In this document: positions 45,801 to 57,409 of the stretch, piece after piece
Layout: each line of letters starts with the position of its first letter
Numbering within the stretch: position 1 is the first letter of the stretch
Assembly: GCA_964034945.1 (NCBI GenBank)
Contig: OZ035960.1
Span: 70,869,085 to 70,933,084, forward strand
Length of the DNA stretch: 64,000 nucleotides
Reading direction: 5' to 3'
Origin: Chrysopilus asiliformis
Taxonomy: Eukaryota; Arthropoda; Insecta; Diptera; Rhagionidae
The notes under the pieces: generated by a model
Seen by the model: the letters and a program-made list of their open reading frames with translations, nothing else
Database searches by the model: none
Told to the model about the DNA's origin: nothing
Translations under genes and position numbers: made by a program

Positions 45801-46582
45801 CTATTTTGATACATATTGTTTATTATAACTTGTTTATTGTTATTGTTTAATAGATTATCCATTTTTGACGTGGATACGTCTTGGATTTTGGTAATGGGGG
45901 TACAAATTAGAAAATCGGCTTGCTGCCATGATAACAAATTTGCAATCGATGAAACTTGATAGTTTGTGGTGATATCTGAACAAAACCTGTGTTATAAGAT
46001 GAGGGCTACATTAAAGCATTGTATAGGGTATTTTGTTATGTTAAACTATGTTCAATTATGTTTTTAAAAAGCAAAATCCAAATTTTTACTCCGCTGTTAT
46101 GCTGTGTCTGCTGCTTGCAGTACAGATTTCACATGTATACTCTTTTTATGCTTTTTTGTGTGTATTGAATCTCATATAGAACTTGATTGTTTCTCTTCTC
46201 TAAATGGGTTGTTCTGATTCTGGCTATTCATATTATTTCGGTTCAATTCGCTTTGGAGGAATTGAAAAAAATTAAAATAAAAATCACTCTCGAGAAAACG
46301 AAATTCAGAATTTCAGTAAAACGCTCCAAAGAACGAGAAAAAATTATGGTTTTATTTTGCTTTGAGAACACAACTTTAATGCTGGGACCGAGATATCGCT
46401 CTCTTACTAATGAAATGCATACTTATATGTGTGTGTGCATCATACCCAACAGCAGCCATCGCTCGAACCTTTCATTCATTTTTATGCAAAGCATACAAAC
46501 CGCTTTGAACAAGAGCGGAAAACTTAAAGAGAAACAATTTCGATCTTAACTTGGGGGGAGAAGGAAAAATATGCATCGATCG

Positions 46583-46818
46583 CATGGCCGAATTAAACAC
46601 AGGTCTGCTGGTTGCTTTTTAACAGCCACCATTTTGCTACGTCATCGGCAAGAAATATCGGTGCATTCTTTCTAATGTTGATTGCGTGTGCGCTAATTTC
46701 AATAATATTTCATATAAAAAGGGAAAATTCCCATTGAATCGTATAAGAATTTCTTGCCGATGACGTCAGAGCCAGAAGCAACTGAGCTGTCAAACAGACC
46801 TTGTATAATTCGGCCATG
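46583..46818. mobile_element. MITE with CATGGCCGAATTA ends
   Basis: About 236 bp. CATGGCCGAATTAAACACAGG at the left pairs with TACAAGGTCTG-type sequence through TAATTCGGCCATG at the right. Similarity extends inward to CGTCATCGGCAAGAAAT on both arms. No coding sequence. The target duplication is unclear. Confidence 0.8.
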
Positions 46819-47307
46819 GTTTTGAACACTGTTTTTAGTTGCTCTAAATTGAAATAGCTTCGTTGCTTTTATCGTGTAATTTTATTTTATTTTTATTTGT
46901 TTTTTATCTATGGGCCTTTTCATAAATTCAAGTTCTGCAAAAAAAGATTTTTGATTAAAAAATAACACAAAAGATTTTTCTTAATAAATAACCCAGTTTA
47001 TGTTATTCGTTTAGTTTACTTGTTATTCGTTTAGTTTACGAAGAAAATGTTTTGTGCAATTTGCGTAAGTTCCGAGTACATTTATGAAAATGCCCTATTA
47101 AACATTGTTCGTTGTGTTGCAAGTGAAATTTGATTTTTAGGTACAAGATGCCAAAATTCACCAAACGGAAAGTCAAATCCCGTAACATTACGGTCAATCA
47201 AATTGTTTCTTTAGTTTCCTTTTCACTAAAATTTCTTACTTAAAGATCTATTGGCGATCGTTGTAGGCGGATCCACGTCTTCTGGCCGTCTCTACGAGAC
47301 AGACACC

Positions 47308-48416
47308 TTGCTTTTTAAAAGCTTTTATTTAGCTCGCTATCTTGTCTGTCTGTCTGTCTGTCTGTTTGTCGGGGTCAAATCTTGCAACCCAATTTTGACC
47401 CACTTCCGCTTGTCCGATTGACTTGAAATTTTGCACACTTATATAAGTCCGATGACAATACAATATTTTCACTACTTCGTCCTTGTAAGGATAACGGAAG
47501 GTCCTGTAAGGATAACGTGATTATCCTTTTCTCCAAATTTTCCGGAAAAAAATCTATTCTGGGGGTTTTTGGGGTCGCTGAATCCGAATCTGTCATTAAA
47601 AAGTCAGTAAGGATAACGGAAGGTCCTGTAAGGATAACGTGATTATCCTTTTCTCCAAATTTTCCGGAAAAAAATCTATTCTGGGGGTTTTTGGAGTCGC
47701 TGAATCCGAATCTGTCATTGAAAAGTCAGTAAGGATAACGGAAGGTCCTGTAAGGATAACGTGATTATCCTTTTCTCCAAATTTTCCGGAAAAAAATCTA
47801 TTCTGGGGGTTTTTGGGGTCGCTGAATCCGAATCTGTCATTAAAAAGTCAGTAAGGATAACGGAAGGTCCTGTAAGGATAACGTGATTATCCTTTTCTCC
47901 AAATTTTCCGGAAAAAAATCTATTCTGGGGGTTTTTGAGGTTGCTGAATCCGAATCTGTCATTACAAAGTCTGTAAGGATAACGGAAGGTCCTGTAAGGA
48001 TAACGTGAGTATCCCTTTCTCCAAATTTTCCGGAAAAAAATCTATTCTGGGGGTTTTTGGGGTCGCTGAATACGATTCTCAAGTTAAAAAGCCTGTAAGG
48101 ACATCTCAAATGTAAGGATATATTCGAAGACTAAAAAGAACAAAATAAAAAAAATTAAAAAAAAATTTTTAAAAAAAAGCTTTTATTAAAAAAGAATGCA
48201 CTAAAAAGAAAAAAATAATTTTCTGGACGCTGTGTATCACAAATATAAAAGCTTTTAAAAAGCGAGATAAAGCATAAAACAATAAAATAAAAATTTATCT
48301 CGCTTTTAAAAAGCTTTTATATTTGTGATACACAGCGTCCAGAAAATTATTTTTTTCTTTTTAGTGCATTCTTTTTTAATAAAAGCTTTTTTTTAAAAAT
48401 TTTTTTTTAATTTTTT
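47308..48416 (+). mobile_element. Minisatellite-bearing element E3
   Basis: Begins near TTTTTAAAAGCTTTTATTTA, followed by GCTCGCTATC and (GTCT)n, then array C. It ends in a near-perfect hairpin with arms 48147-48271 and 48294-48416 (about 124 nt each). The hairpin carries GCACTAAAAAGAAAAAAATA, also present in E2. No transposase. Confidence 0.7.
47485..48110 (+). repeat. Minisatellite array C, unit exactly 122 bp
   Basis: Starts GTAAGGATAACGGAAGGTCC at 47485, 47607, 47729, 47851 and 47973, with a degenerate start at 48095. Units are nearly identical and contain CTATTCTGGGGGTTTTTGG and TCGCTGAATCCGAATCTGTC. Confidence 0.95.
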
Positions 48417-48766
48417 CTCTTATTGTTACAAAGTCATCGTGGTCGGGGGTACCCGCGATCCACTTCCAAGCACTGCCTAAGAAGTTAAGTGATCTTTTCG
48501 TTTTTCTCGGTTTTAGATTCTTTACTAAATTTTGAATTTGTTGCGTTTCGTGGCTGAGGTAGGGATATAAATAGTGGTTCCTGTGGGAATTTATAGTTGG
48601 TATGATTTCTTGTATGCTTTGTTCGTATTCGTCCAGGTCAATCACGTGTATTAGTTTGAATGTTCCAGTCTGTACTCGTGCCTGTCCGGTATGTATTGCT
48701 ACAATTTGGGAGTTGGAGAAATCTAGGATTTGGATTGCGCCATTGATGCCGTGTAGGAGGTATCTG
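48417..48766 (-). pseudogene. env: Errantivirus Env, N-terminal part
   Basis: Minus strand from a putative splice acceptor (TTTATTCCAG, ending at about 48767) reads an ectodomain start (HGINGAIQIL, VQTGTFKLIHVIDL). Near 48520-48480 comes a basic furin-type site followed by a Gly/Ala-rich presumed fusion-peptide stretch, as in baculovirus-F-like Env of errantiviruses. The frame is cut at 48416 by element E3. Env would be made from a spliced RNA and sit in the membrane; this copy cannot make it. Confidence 0.87.
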
Positions 48767-48775
48767 GAATAAATT

Positions 48776-51700
48776 TCAATTTCTTATATTACTTTTATGT
48801 ACTGTTTTACCGGATTCTGTGATAACAGTGGAATTTTTATTCTCTTTAACAATTTCTTTACGATACCTAATTGTTAGTTTTGAACCTATACTTTTGTTAT
48901 GTTTGACAAAAATAGTATCACCTGGTGAATACTGTATGACTGGTTTTCTTTTTTTGTTATGATATTGGATGTCCTTTTCTTGTTTTTGTTTTATTTTTTC
49001 AATGTTTTTTAACCGAATTTTTTCGAATTCTTCTGGATCTATGTTTGGAGCGCGGCCATGTAATAGTTCAACGGGTTTTTTGCCGGTAGTGGAATGTATT
49101 GTAAAATTGTATTCGTTAACAGCTCTTTCTAAGAGTTGTTTGAAAGTTCTTGCGCGTCCTTCTGCTTTCAGGCATCTAATTATTTCACAGAGTGTTGAAT
49201 GGAGGCGTTCTACCTGACCGTTGACTTCGGATTTATAGGGAGGCGTGCGAAAGACTTTGATATGAAATTCGTCTGTTAGCATTGTCATTATGGATGCTGA
49301 ATGGAGGGCTTTTTCGTTGTCAATAACGATAACTTCAGGGACACTGAAATAAAACAAGATATCTTGCAAAGGTTCTTTGATGTGCTCTACAGCTCGAGAT
49401 TCTATTATTTTAGTTACCGCGAATTTCATGAATTTATCTATTGGTGTGAGGACTAACTTCTTTTCGGTAGAGAATAAATCAATGTGAAGGCTGTGTCCAG
49501 GATAGTTCGGAATAGGTGTGGAGTTTATTTCTGTATTATTTGGGTGTCTTTCGTATTTATTTTCCTTGCAAATGATGCAACTCTTTTTATTTTCGCAGCC
49601 ATTCCTGGAAAATAGTATTCACCTAAAATTTGTAACCGGTTTTCATTGGCATTTATGTGCGCTCTTCTATGTTCTTTACATATTATTTCCTGTTGTTCAT
49701 TCTCATCTTCGACATCATGAACTATAGTTTGCGTGAAGCGGATTTTGTAATTCTTAAAATGAACAGGATAAATTTCTTGTATCTTTCCCATAATGGGTTC
49801 TGTTGTTAGGAGGCCATTTGTAATGGAGGGATTCAGGTATCTCTTAAGGATTTCGATTAGATCGGTTTCTGTATAGGTTCTACGGATTATTATGTTTCTA
49901 TGATGGTTCGAAAATAGGAGTTTGACTTGGTGGCTACTTTCTTCACCGATTTCTAGGATAAGTTGGTTACCGAAAACATTTACGGGTGATTCTACTGCTG
50001 GGATTAGATGGTGCGATGAGCTTTCGTCGCTATGCAATGTTGGTGTTAAAGAATTGATTTCAACTCTCTGGATAAGTCGTGATAAGGTGTCGGCCACTAC
50101 ATTTGTTCTACCTGGTTTATAATTGAGCTCATAATTATACTCGTCTAATGTCGCTTTCCAACGTTTCATTTTTGCATTTGTGTTCTTATTACTAAGAGCG
50201 TAAGTTAACGGTTAGTGGTCTGTGAAGATGTTGACTTTTTGGGAACCGTAAAGGTAGTTTCTTAGTGAATTTAGTGACCATATTATGGCTAACATCTCTT
50301 TTTCATTCGTTGCGTAGTTTTCTTCGGTTTTATTTAGAGTTCGTGAAAGGAACGTTATCGGTTTATTGTCCTGCGATAGAACGGATCCGATGGCATAATC
50401 TGAAGCATCTGTGGTTAGCTCGAAATTTTTCTTGAAATTAGGGTGTGAGAGTACTACTTCTTGTGAAGTGAGTGAATTTTTTAAATTATTGAAAGCGTTA
50501 AGCTGTTTGTCGTCGAGTTGAATTTTTTTGTTTTTTGAAGCGTTTTTGGACACTCGTCCATCTTCCCCTCTTATAAGGGATGTCAGAGGTTTTGCCACTT
50601 TGGCATAATCTTTGATAAAACGTCTATAGTATCCTGACATACCTAGAAAGGAACGTAGCTCTTTCAAATTCTGTGGTGGGGTAGAACTGCTATTGCTTGT
50701 ACTTTCTTTGGGTTGGCTTTAATCCCGTCAGTTCCGACAATGAAGCCTAAGAATTCGACTTCCGTTTTTAGGAACTCGCACTTGTCTAATTGGAATTTAG
50801 TGTTTGCAGCTTCAAGGGTTTGGAAAACTTTTTCTAAATTTTCGAAGTGTTCTGTTTCGTTTTTTCCGAATATTATTATATCGTCTATATAGACGTAGCA
50901 CCTTTTTCCTATGTGTTCTCTAAGGATGTCGTCCAAAGTCCGTTGGAATATTGAAGGTAAATTTTTTAAACCGAATGGTAAGCGTACGAATTCGAATTTG
51001 CCATTATTAACTGAGAAGGCGGTCTTCTCTATATCAGATTCTTTCAGAGGAATCTGATGAAATCCACTTTTGAGATCTATAATAGAAAAGTATTCATTCT
51101 CTCCTAGGTTAGATAGAACTTCGTTTATTTCCGGAATGGGATACCTATCAGGGATGGTGATGGAGTTCAATTTTCGGTAGTCTATTACCATCCTATACTT
51201 CCTTTCACCTGATGCATCTGTTTTTTTTTGGAACGATCCATACTGGTGCGTTGTAAGGCGATTTTGAAGGTCTTATAATGCCTTCGTCGAGTAATTCCTT
51301 AACTTGTTTCTCGACTTCCTCTTTTAGTGCCATGGGATAGGGATGTACGGAATATACGGGAGTATCTGTATTGGTTCTAATTTCTCCTTTGACATTTGTT
51401 ACAAAGGTTAACTTTTTGTTTGGGTCAGAAAAGAGTTGTGGGCACCTCTGGAGAATACTTTTGAGCGTTTTGTTTTGTTGTTCGGTTAGATGGGTGGTAC
51501 GCAAATTAATGGTATTAACGTTTTCTGCAAGGAGCTGTTTTAGGGGGATTTTAATATTTGGGTCAATTATCATATGTCCCTTATTAGTGTGGATAACAGC
51601 TTTCAGTTCGAGTAAAGTATCGTTACCGAGAATTCCGTCGAATGAATTTAAGTTCGGTAGGATAAAGAATTTGAATTTTTTATTAATTTTGAATAAGTCG

Positions 51701-51903
51701 ATGAGAGCATAATGCGTAATTTTGATACTACTACCTACGGTATTAGCGAAAAAGGGTTTTTCGGTTGGAATCAAATTTCTAACGTGTCGTAATTGTACGT
51801 AGTTTTTGTTTGAGCCAGTGTCGATCAGGAATTTTACATTTTCTCCGCTTCCTTTGGTTAGTTCGAAATAAGGCAGCGAAGAACTCTCTAGTCTAAAAAA
51901 TTG
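48776..51903 (-). pseudogene. pol: Errantivirus Pol: protease, RT, RNase H, integrase; several breaks
   Basis: Protease active-site DTGS lies near 51815. The RT N-terminal half runs to about 51225, where an A-run shifts the frame. The RT palm has YVYIDDIIIFG near 50890. Another shift is near 50680, then FLGMSGYYRRF and RNase H (FELTTDASDYAIGS). An in-frame TAA is at about 50209-50211. Integrase follows, with its Cys-Cys finger frame-shifted near 49595 and a core carrying IVIDNEKAL and PYKSEVNGQVERL (D and E). The YIDD and finger pattern match the 17.6/297/gypsy group. Confidence 0.9.
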
Positions 51904-51907
51904 ATGT

Positions 51908-52857
51908 CTAATTCTTCAGATTCGTTCGTTTCTGTGTTGTCTGTATAAGTAATTTCTTGTTCGCTATTGTAGAATGGTTCTTGCTCATCCATATCGTTTT
52001 GTTCTGATTCTTTTTGGATGTGGAATAGGCGTTGTTGTTTGTTAGGACGATGTTCTTGATGGGACTGGGGTCGGAAATCTCTTTTTTGGGGAAGTTGGAC
52101 ATTTCTTGGCCTATTGGCGTAGTTTATTTGTCTCTATTGCAAACTTCTATCTATGTCCATGGGCTCAGGTTTTGGCTAAGGCTTTGGTGGTAATTGTTGA
52201 GGATATCTGGGGAATGTTGGATATTGTTGAGGATATCTGGGGAATGTTGGATATTGTTGATAATAAAAGTTTGGTCTAGGTGGATGTTGGGAATTATTTA
52301 ATAATTCTGGGAAAAACTGTCTCTTAGGTAGAGAAACGAGGAAAAACTGTCTCTTAGGTAGAGAAACGAGCAGCATAGTTTCTGGGGGGTAGAGGAGGTC
52401 GTTGCGTTCTACGCATGGTAGTTTGACTATTATTCGCGTACTGTGCTCTATTTTGCAATTTGAGACACAGGTGTAGTGCTTGTAGGAGATCCACAGGCTC
52501 TTTTATGCTGAGGAGTCTTGGAAGGTCTCCTTTTAGTCCTCTTACAAATGTGTCTAGTGCCTTTTCCCTGTATGACCGAGTCATATTGTCTAGCGATTCC
52601 TTACTCATTTCTATGCATGACAACTTGTTAAGAATAAGGGAGAGGTGTTGATAGACCTCTTGGTAGAATTCTTGAACTGATTTGTGACCTTGAATTAAAG
52701 TGGTCATTTGGTACTCTAGAGTACCGAGGTCTCTCTTGTCTGCGTAGTGTAGCGTCAGACATTTGGAAATTTTTTTCCAATTTAACGGGGTATTATAGGA
52801 CTCGAGTACGATGTCTGCATGGCTAATGATTTTATTTCTTATTACGGGATTGTCCTA
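51908..52857 (-). pseudogene. gag: Errantivirus Gag, broken
   Basis: From about 52857 the minus strand reads a gag-like helical domain ([52 protein letters not shown]). A Pro/Gln/Tyr repeat follows (YPTFPRYPQQ twice from a 27-bp tandem at about 52198-52262), and a 27-bp duplication (CTGTCTCTTAGGTAGAGAAA twice). Frames shift near 52370 and 52105. No zinc knuckle is seen, as in gypsy-type Gag. The N-terminus before 52857 is not recognisable. Confidence 0.78.
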
Positions 52858-53709
52858 TAAAATTTCTTTTGTTTTTAATTACTAAAATGAATTTCTTTGT
52901 TCAGATCACTTTCCTTCACTTTATTTAAATGACAATTTATCTTCCTTATTTTCTATTTTATACTTAAAATATTTTTAAAACCTTTAACGATAATGAATTA
53001 AGTATTTCCTTTCAATAAAATTTTCTTCGAAATAATGTAGTAATTCTTATTTTCTATTTTATATTTTGATTTTACCACTTAAAATATTTTTAAAACCTTT
53101 AACGATAATGAATTAAGTATTTCTTTTCAATAAAATTTTCTTCGAAATAATGTAGTAATATTAACTTACAATAATGCTATTATTAATAGCATGGCGGGTC
53201 TTTCCTTCACACGTACTGCCCAAATGGATGCTGACTCCTGTTGTAGCTCCTCCAAGATACGTGGTGGACCAATGGTAGTCTTCCGTCAATCCTGTGTAAC
53301 CGGCTATTCCTCGATCTAGAATTCCTTTTTGCAACTTACGCTGCTACTTGGGGGCCTCGTTTTTCACAACTTACAATTAACGGTCGATTGCCTTGGAGAT
53401 CGTTCGTGCTTTTAGTTTTATTGCTTTATTTTTGGTTACTTGTTATCTTTTGTTGGTTTTTTACTTTTCACCTTTATTTTTTTGTTACTTGTTATCTTTT
53501 GTTAGTCTGTTATTACTTTTCACCTTTATTTTTGGTTACTTGTTATTAATTATTAACTTTTTGTTACTTTATTAATTATTTATTTTTCACTTTTTTGTTA
53601 CTTGTTATATTTTATTAATAATTTATTTTTCACTTTTTTGTAACTTGTTATATTTTACTATTAGCACTTAAAACTGATCGATGAAGTCACGAACGGTTAT
53701 CTCACTGTT
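52858..53709 (-). other. Errantivirus leader with duplications
   Basis: Contains a near-identical direct duplication of about 85-100 bp (52955-53038 and 53051-53157, both ending CTTCGAAATAATGTAGTAA). It also has a T-rich tandem with GTTACTTGTTAT motifs at 53430-53660. No credible coding frame. Confidence 0.65.
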
Positions 53710-53728
53710 GGTCCCTGCTCGGGTGCCA
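53710..53728 (-). other. Primer binding site of the errantivirus
   Basis: The minus strand reads TGGCACCCGAGCAGGGACC directly at the LTR end, with the first T shared with the LTR, as in gypsy. It differs from the tRNA-Lys site of Gypsy-1 and Gypsy-2. I cannot name the tRNA. Confidence 0.75.
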
Positions 53729-53979
53729 GTTAATTTTATTAATACGAACTTGTGTTAAAAAAAATATTCTTTATTAATCAACCTTTTGGTTCAAGCTACA
53801 AATTACAACTGAATTTTCTTAAATTAATTTTCCTAAAACTAACTTATCTAAGGCAGATATTGCTGATGCAGCTTTTCCGGCGATGTCGTGGGAAAGCGTT
53901 GATTTGAATCTTCGCGTGGTTTTTAGTAGACGCGAATTCAGCAGTTTTTTCGTCAGGTGTCGTGTTAACTATGTTAACT
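53728..53979 (-). repeat. 5' LTR of the errantivirus
   Basis: 252 bp, near-identical to 42051-42303, followed by TATA and Gypsy-2 pol. Confidence 0.93.
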
Positions 53980-53983
53980 TATA

Positions 53984-54900
53984 TTAGCTTTTCTATCACT
54001 GGAGAAACAAGATATGCTCGCTGTTTTATCGGTGGAATGTCGTCTACCTCGATGACGTGTTCTTCCAGGGATGTTTTCCCCAACCCGTCCTTCGAGAATG
54101 ATGGAAACCGTTCAATGGCTTCTTGTAGACACATCCTTTGATCTTCTGAAAAACTGTGCATTTTCACATCTGATACTGTTGAAGTTTCAGATGATTCTAA
54201 CTCTGAAATAATGTTTGGAGCAATCTGAAAAATTCTCCAAAAATTAACTCCTAAATAGAGCAGTTGAGATAAACTCGGTACAACATACATTAAAATATCT
54301 TGAGTTCTATTTTGGTAAGTAATAGGTAAGTAAACTTTTCCCACTATTTGATGTTTATTTCCGTCCGCGGTCTTAACATTACAAGATGTTGGTGTAACGT
54401 TAAATCCTAAATTCTTTAAGATTTCGAGACTCCCTCGTCCCATACAACTTATAGTGGCACCGCTATCTAGCAATCCACTGAATTTTCGATTTCCGATTTT
54501 GACTTCCGCATACGGCCGATTATCTGAAAAATCATCGATCGTAGACGAACAAACTTCAAAATACATTTTCCTTTTCATCCGAAAGCGTTTTCTTAATTTT
54601 TCGATTTTTGAACTTAATCTCACTTAAATTATATCCGAATATTCTTGCTCGCGCTTCTTCATATTTTTTCTTACGTTCATGCAAGCTTAATTCTAAATTA
54701 GATTTACAAATTTTACTTTCCGTATCGACTAACGTCGAAGGATCGTGACTATCTTTTTTCAACATTTTTACATTTGGAATCTCATCATTACATTTTTGTT
54801 TAATAAGTTTATTTTCTTCATTTAGTTCGGAAAAATTCTCGGGGCTTTCTTCTAAGAACGAGCATCCCCCGCTCCTGTCTCGTTCTTCGGGTGGTTTCCC
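53984..54900 (-). pseudogene. pol: Gypsy-2 Pol, N-terminal part: protease to RT start
   Basis: In the -1 frame after the slippery site the frame is open through KKDSHDPSTLVDTES. It then passes (with a break near 54560) to the protease with GLLDSGATISCMGRGS near 54485-54440, VKTADGNKHQIVG and LSQLLYLGVNFW, and ends at PPIKQRAYLVSP, just before the RT. The errantivirus entered at 53983. It aligns with Gypsy-1 pol 6080-6770. Confidence 0.88.
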
Positions 54901-56637
54901 TGTTTACACGTCGGACATTTTCGTGAACTTGTGCCTTTTCTTCCACAACGGTAACAAAACAAGCTTCTCTGCATCGATGGGCAATCCATGAAGAAATGTC
55001 CTGACTCGTCGCAATTCCAGCATTTCCTCACTTCCGTTGTAGCTGGTTGTCGTTGTTGATGAAACGCCTCAACTTCCGGTTCCGGAAAACTCTCTTCGGA
55101 ATTGGCCTGATACGCTGGTGCGATTTCGTGTACCTGTCGAGGTGTGAATCCTAATGGTTTGGCGTAGTTTCTGGACAACAAAAACTGTTCAGCTCGGCGA
55201 CCACTACTTCGTAATTGTTCGATGCTGGTGATATGCTCGCTAAAGATGAGCATAGCTATTCTTTCTTTAGCAAACAATTTTTATTAGCTCAGCGGCTGGC
55301 ACAGGGTTTCTTAATCGGAATGAATCTTTTATTATTTGATTTAGATAATCATCGAAAGATCCATTATGGGATTGTCGTCTGTCCACTATCTGTTTGATAA
55401 TTTCAAAATCCGACATTGGTTTTTGAAATTGATGGACAAGTGCGGTTTTCAGACTTTCCCACTCCGAATTCGGATTTCGTCGAAGAAATCCCCAAAACCA
55501 AAGCTCTGCCTGTCCAGTTACTAGCTTATGAAAATTTGTTATTATTTGTCGCCAAGTGTACCCATAAGACTCTTTCAACTTCTCGACGCGAAACACGAAA
55601 TCTTCGGCCGTAAATTCTTTCGAGGTCCCATCAAATTTAAACCCCCAACGATCCAACTTATACTCTCTATCGCGAGTCTGAAACGCTGAAATTTGAGGAT
55701 TTCTTATCGGAAAACCTGGAATTTCATTTTGTTGCGGTCTATACGAGAAATCTGCGGTTGAAGCTGGCGGAAAGGGATTCCGTCTGGCTTGATTTTCACC
55801 TAGGAGATCATACCATTCTCTCGGATAACTTTCCGTTTGAACTCCCAAAGGATCTTGCTCATACTGAGCGTTTAACCCGGAAGCAACCCTTTCACGATTT
55901 TGAGCTTCACGCACATTTCGCAACATATTACCATACGCACCCATTTCCCCACTAGGTTTTACTTCCGGCTTATTCACCGTTTTCAACGCATCCTTCAACA
56001 AGCATGCTAAGTGTTCCACCAATTCGAAGTGACTTTCCTTAGCATTGTTGGGTACAAGCTCTGAATTCCGGTCAGTTTTCGCTGCATCTACTATTGATTT
56101 AGCTGATGACAGAAGATTTTCCAATTCGTTTAATTTTTGAGGTCCACCAGACTTAATCGACAAGGGTATTGTCCGTTCAGGACGAGTGTTCTTAGGTACC
56201 TCGAATACCGATTGCATGTTTGGTGAATTAAGGTTTTCGACTACATGTCTGTCAATCGGACTTCTACTGATGCCTCCTATTGCTGCATCCAATCTATGGT
56301 AGTCCGACTGTAAGAAATTTGGTTGGCTATTGCCTTCCAAATTTAATAAATCATCACTCGCCTGGTTTTCGATATTTTCAGGTCTGACCTGAGAAACCCC
56401 TTGCGGTGCGTTTCCCAACGACCACGCCTGATCATTACCCGTGTTTGACCTTTGAATTGGCGTTCTCCACAGCCCTCGACCAAAATTCAAACTATTTCTA
56501 GGAAATTCCTCATCAAACTGGTCTACTAAATTTTTTGACGCTGTGTCTTTCCGCAAAACTCTATCCGAATGTGGTGGCCGATTGCTTTGCTTCCCTCTAT
56601 ACGACCCCCTCTTCCGATAAGTACCTCTATCCGACAT
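54852..56637 (-). pseudogene. gag: Gypsy-2 Gag, one frameshift
   Basis: The start at 56637 (MSDRGTYRKRGSYRG) resembles the Gypsy-1 Gag start. A low-complexity N-terminal half precedes the Retrotrans_gag region (LWFWGFLRRNPNSEWESLK, FDDYLNQIIKD) at about 55560-55290. The frame shifts near 55270 and continues to 54852 with a canonical knuckle CWNCDESGHFFMDC and a second in which Thr replaces His (CYRCGRKGTSSRKC). Length is close to 590 codons in total, a little longer than Gypsy-1. Confidence 0.88.
54854..54900 (-). promoter_or_regulatory. Candidate -1 frameshift signal at gag-pol of Gypsy-2
   Basis: The minus strand reads CAG GGA AAC in the gag frame, i.e. G GGA AAC (plus 54894-54900). A 6-nt spacer follows, then AAGAACGAG (54887-54879) pairing perfectly with CTCGTTCTT (54862-54854) over a 16-nt loop. 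The heptamer equals that of Gypsy-1 while the stem sequence is different, which points to conserved structure. Confidence 0.8.
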
Positions 56638-57409
56638 ACTTCCGTGAATTTTTCCGACTTAACACAAGAAAAACAACTTCGAAATATTCTGACCTTAGCC
56701 AAAATAGCCAATATTACCACTCGAACAAATATCAAAAAAAATAATTTATACAATAAAATACAATAAACCTGTCAATCAGGCGAACATTCAAGAAAATTTT
56801 CACTCAATTTAAACTCAATACTCATACATAACAGGAGATCCGGAAAAGTTTCGCAAATATGGAACAACTACTATCAGCATCTTTCCGTACCATGAAATAC
56901 ACAAATGTTCGTTCATTTGAAAGAAAATATAGGAAAAGAAGAATCAAGACAGAATAGTGAAATTTTTAAACTACGTTAATTTGAAATTTTTTGGAAAAAT
57001 AGGACATCCTCATGCTACCTTTCATCCTTCATAGGGTCATGACTAGGACTATTTTTCTTGTTAGAATACCTTATCCCGTGAAACAAATCTTAAAGAGAAA
57101 ACCCTTTTGATGTTTTCCCGGAGAAAAAGTACTCGTTTAATAACAAATCGATTTACCACGCAAACACGATAATCGGATGAACCAATTACGGGACGGGAAA
57201 TTCATTTTGTTATTCTTTTGTTGTACCGAAATCTGTGAAGCATTTCCCAGCAATCTTGCAAGAAGTTTTCCTCTTTTTAAGAGATTTTTAAGGTCATGGT
57301 TAAATTTCGGGATTTTTTTCAAAAAAAAAAAAAACTATTGAAACTATTGAAAAGGAAATTAAAATATAGAAAATAGGAAAGTTGAAATTAAATGATGTGA
57401 AAATAGAAA
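56638..57409 (-). other. Leader of Gypsy-2, gag-proximal part
   Basis: About 770 bp without a credible frame. It continues at 59965-60015 beyond the Helitron, giving a leader of roughly 0.8 kb versus 1.0 kb in Gypsy-1. Confidence 0.6.

Larger units (their letters stand above)
43455..48416. mobile_element. Mosaic insertion inside errantivirus env
   Basis: About 4.96 kb separating the two env parts. It holds LINE scraps (43888-44245, 44480-44577), foldback B (44656-45800), a MITE (46583-46818) and minisatellite element E3 (47308-48416). Stretches 43455-43887, 45801-46582 and 46819-47307 show nothing I recognise, apart from the direct repeat TTATTCGTTTAGTTTAC twice near 47000-47038. No single target duplication could be found, so it may be several insertions or a rearrangement. 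Confidence 0.6.
42051..53979 (-). mobile_element. Errantivirus (gypsy-type endogenous retrovirus), defective
   Basis: Short LTRs (42051-42303, 53728-53979) starting AGTTAA and ending TTAACT, with TATA duplicated at 42047-42050 and 53980-53983, the target of gypsy-type errantiviruses. Internal order on the minus strand: gag, pol (protease, RT, RNase H, integrase), env. Without the mosaic insertion in env, about 6.5 kb of internal sequence remain. Multiple frameshifts and stops in gag, pol and env make it inactive. It inserted in the RT region of Gypsy-2. Confidence 0.93.

Noticed and set aside
46187..46549. 120-codon ORF in the mosaic block
   Set aside because: No recognisable domain; its composition looks like chance open AT-rich sequence.
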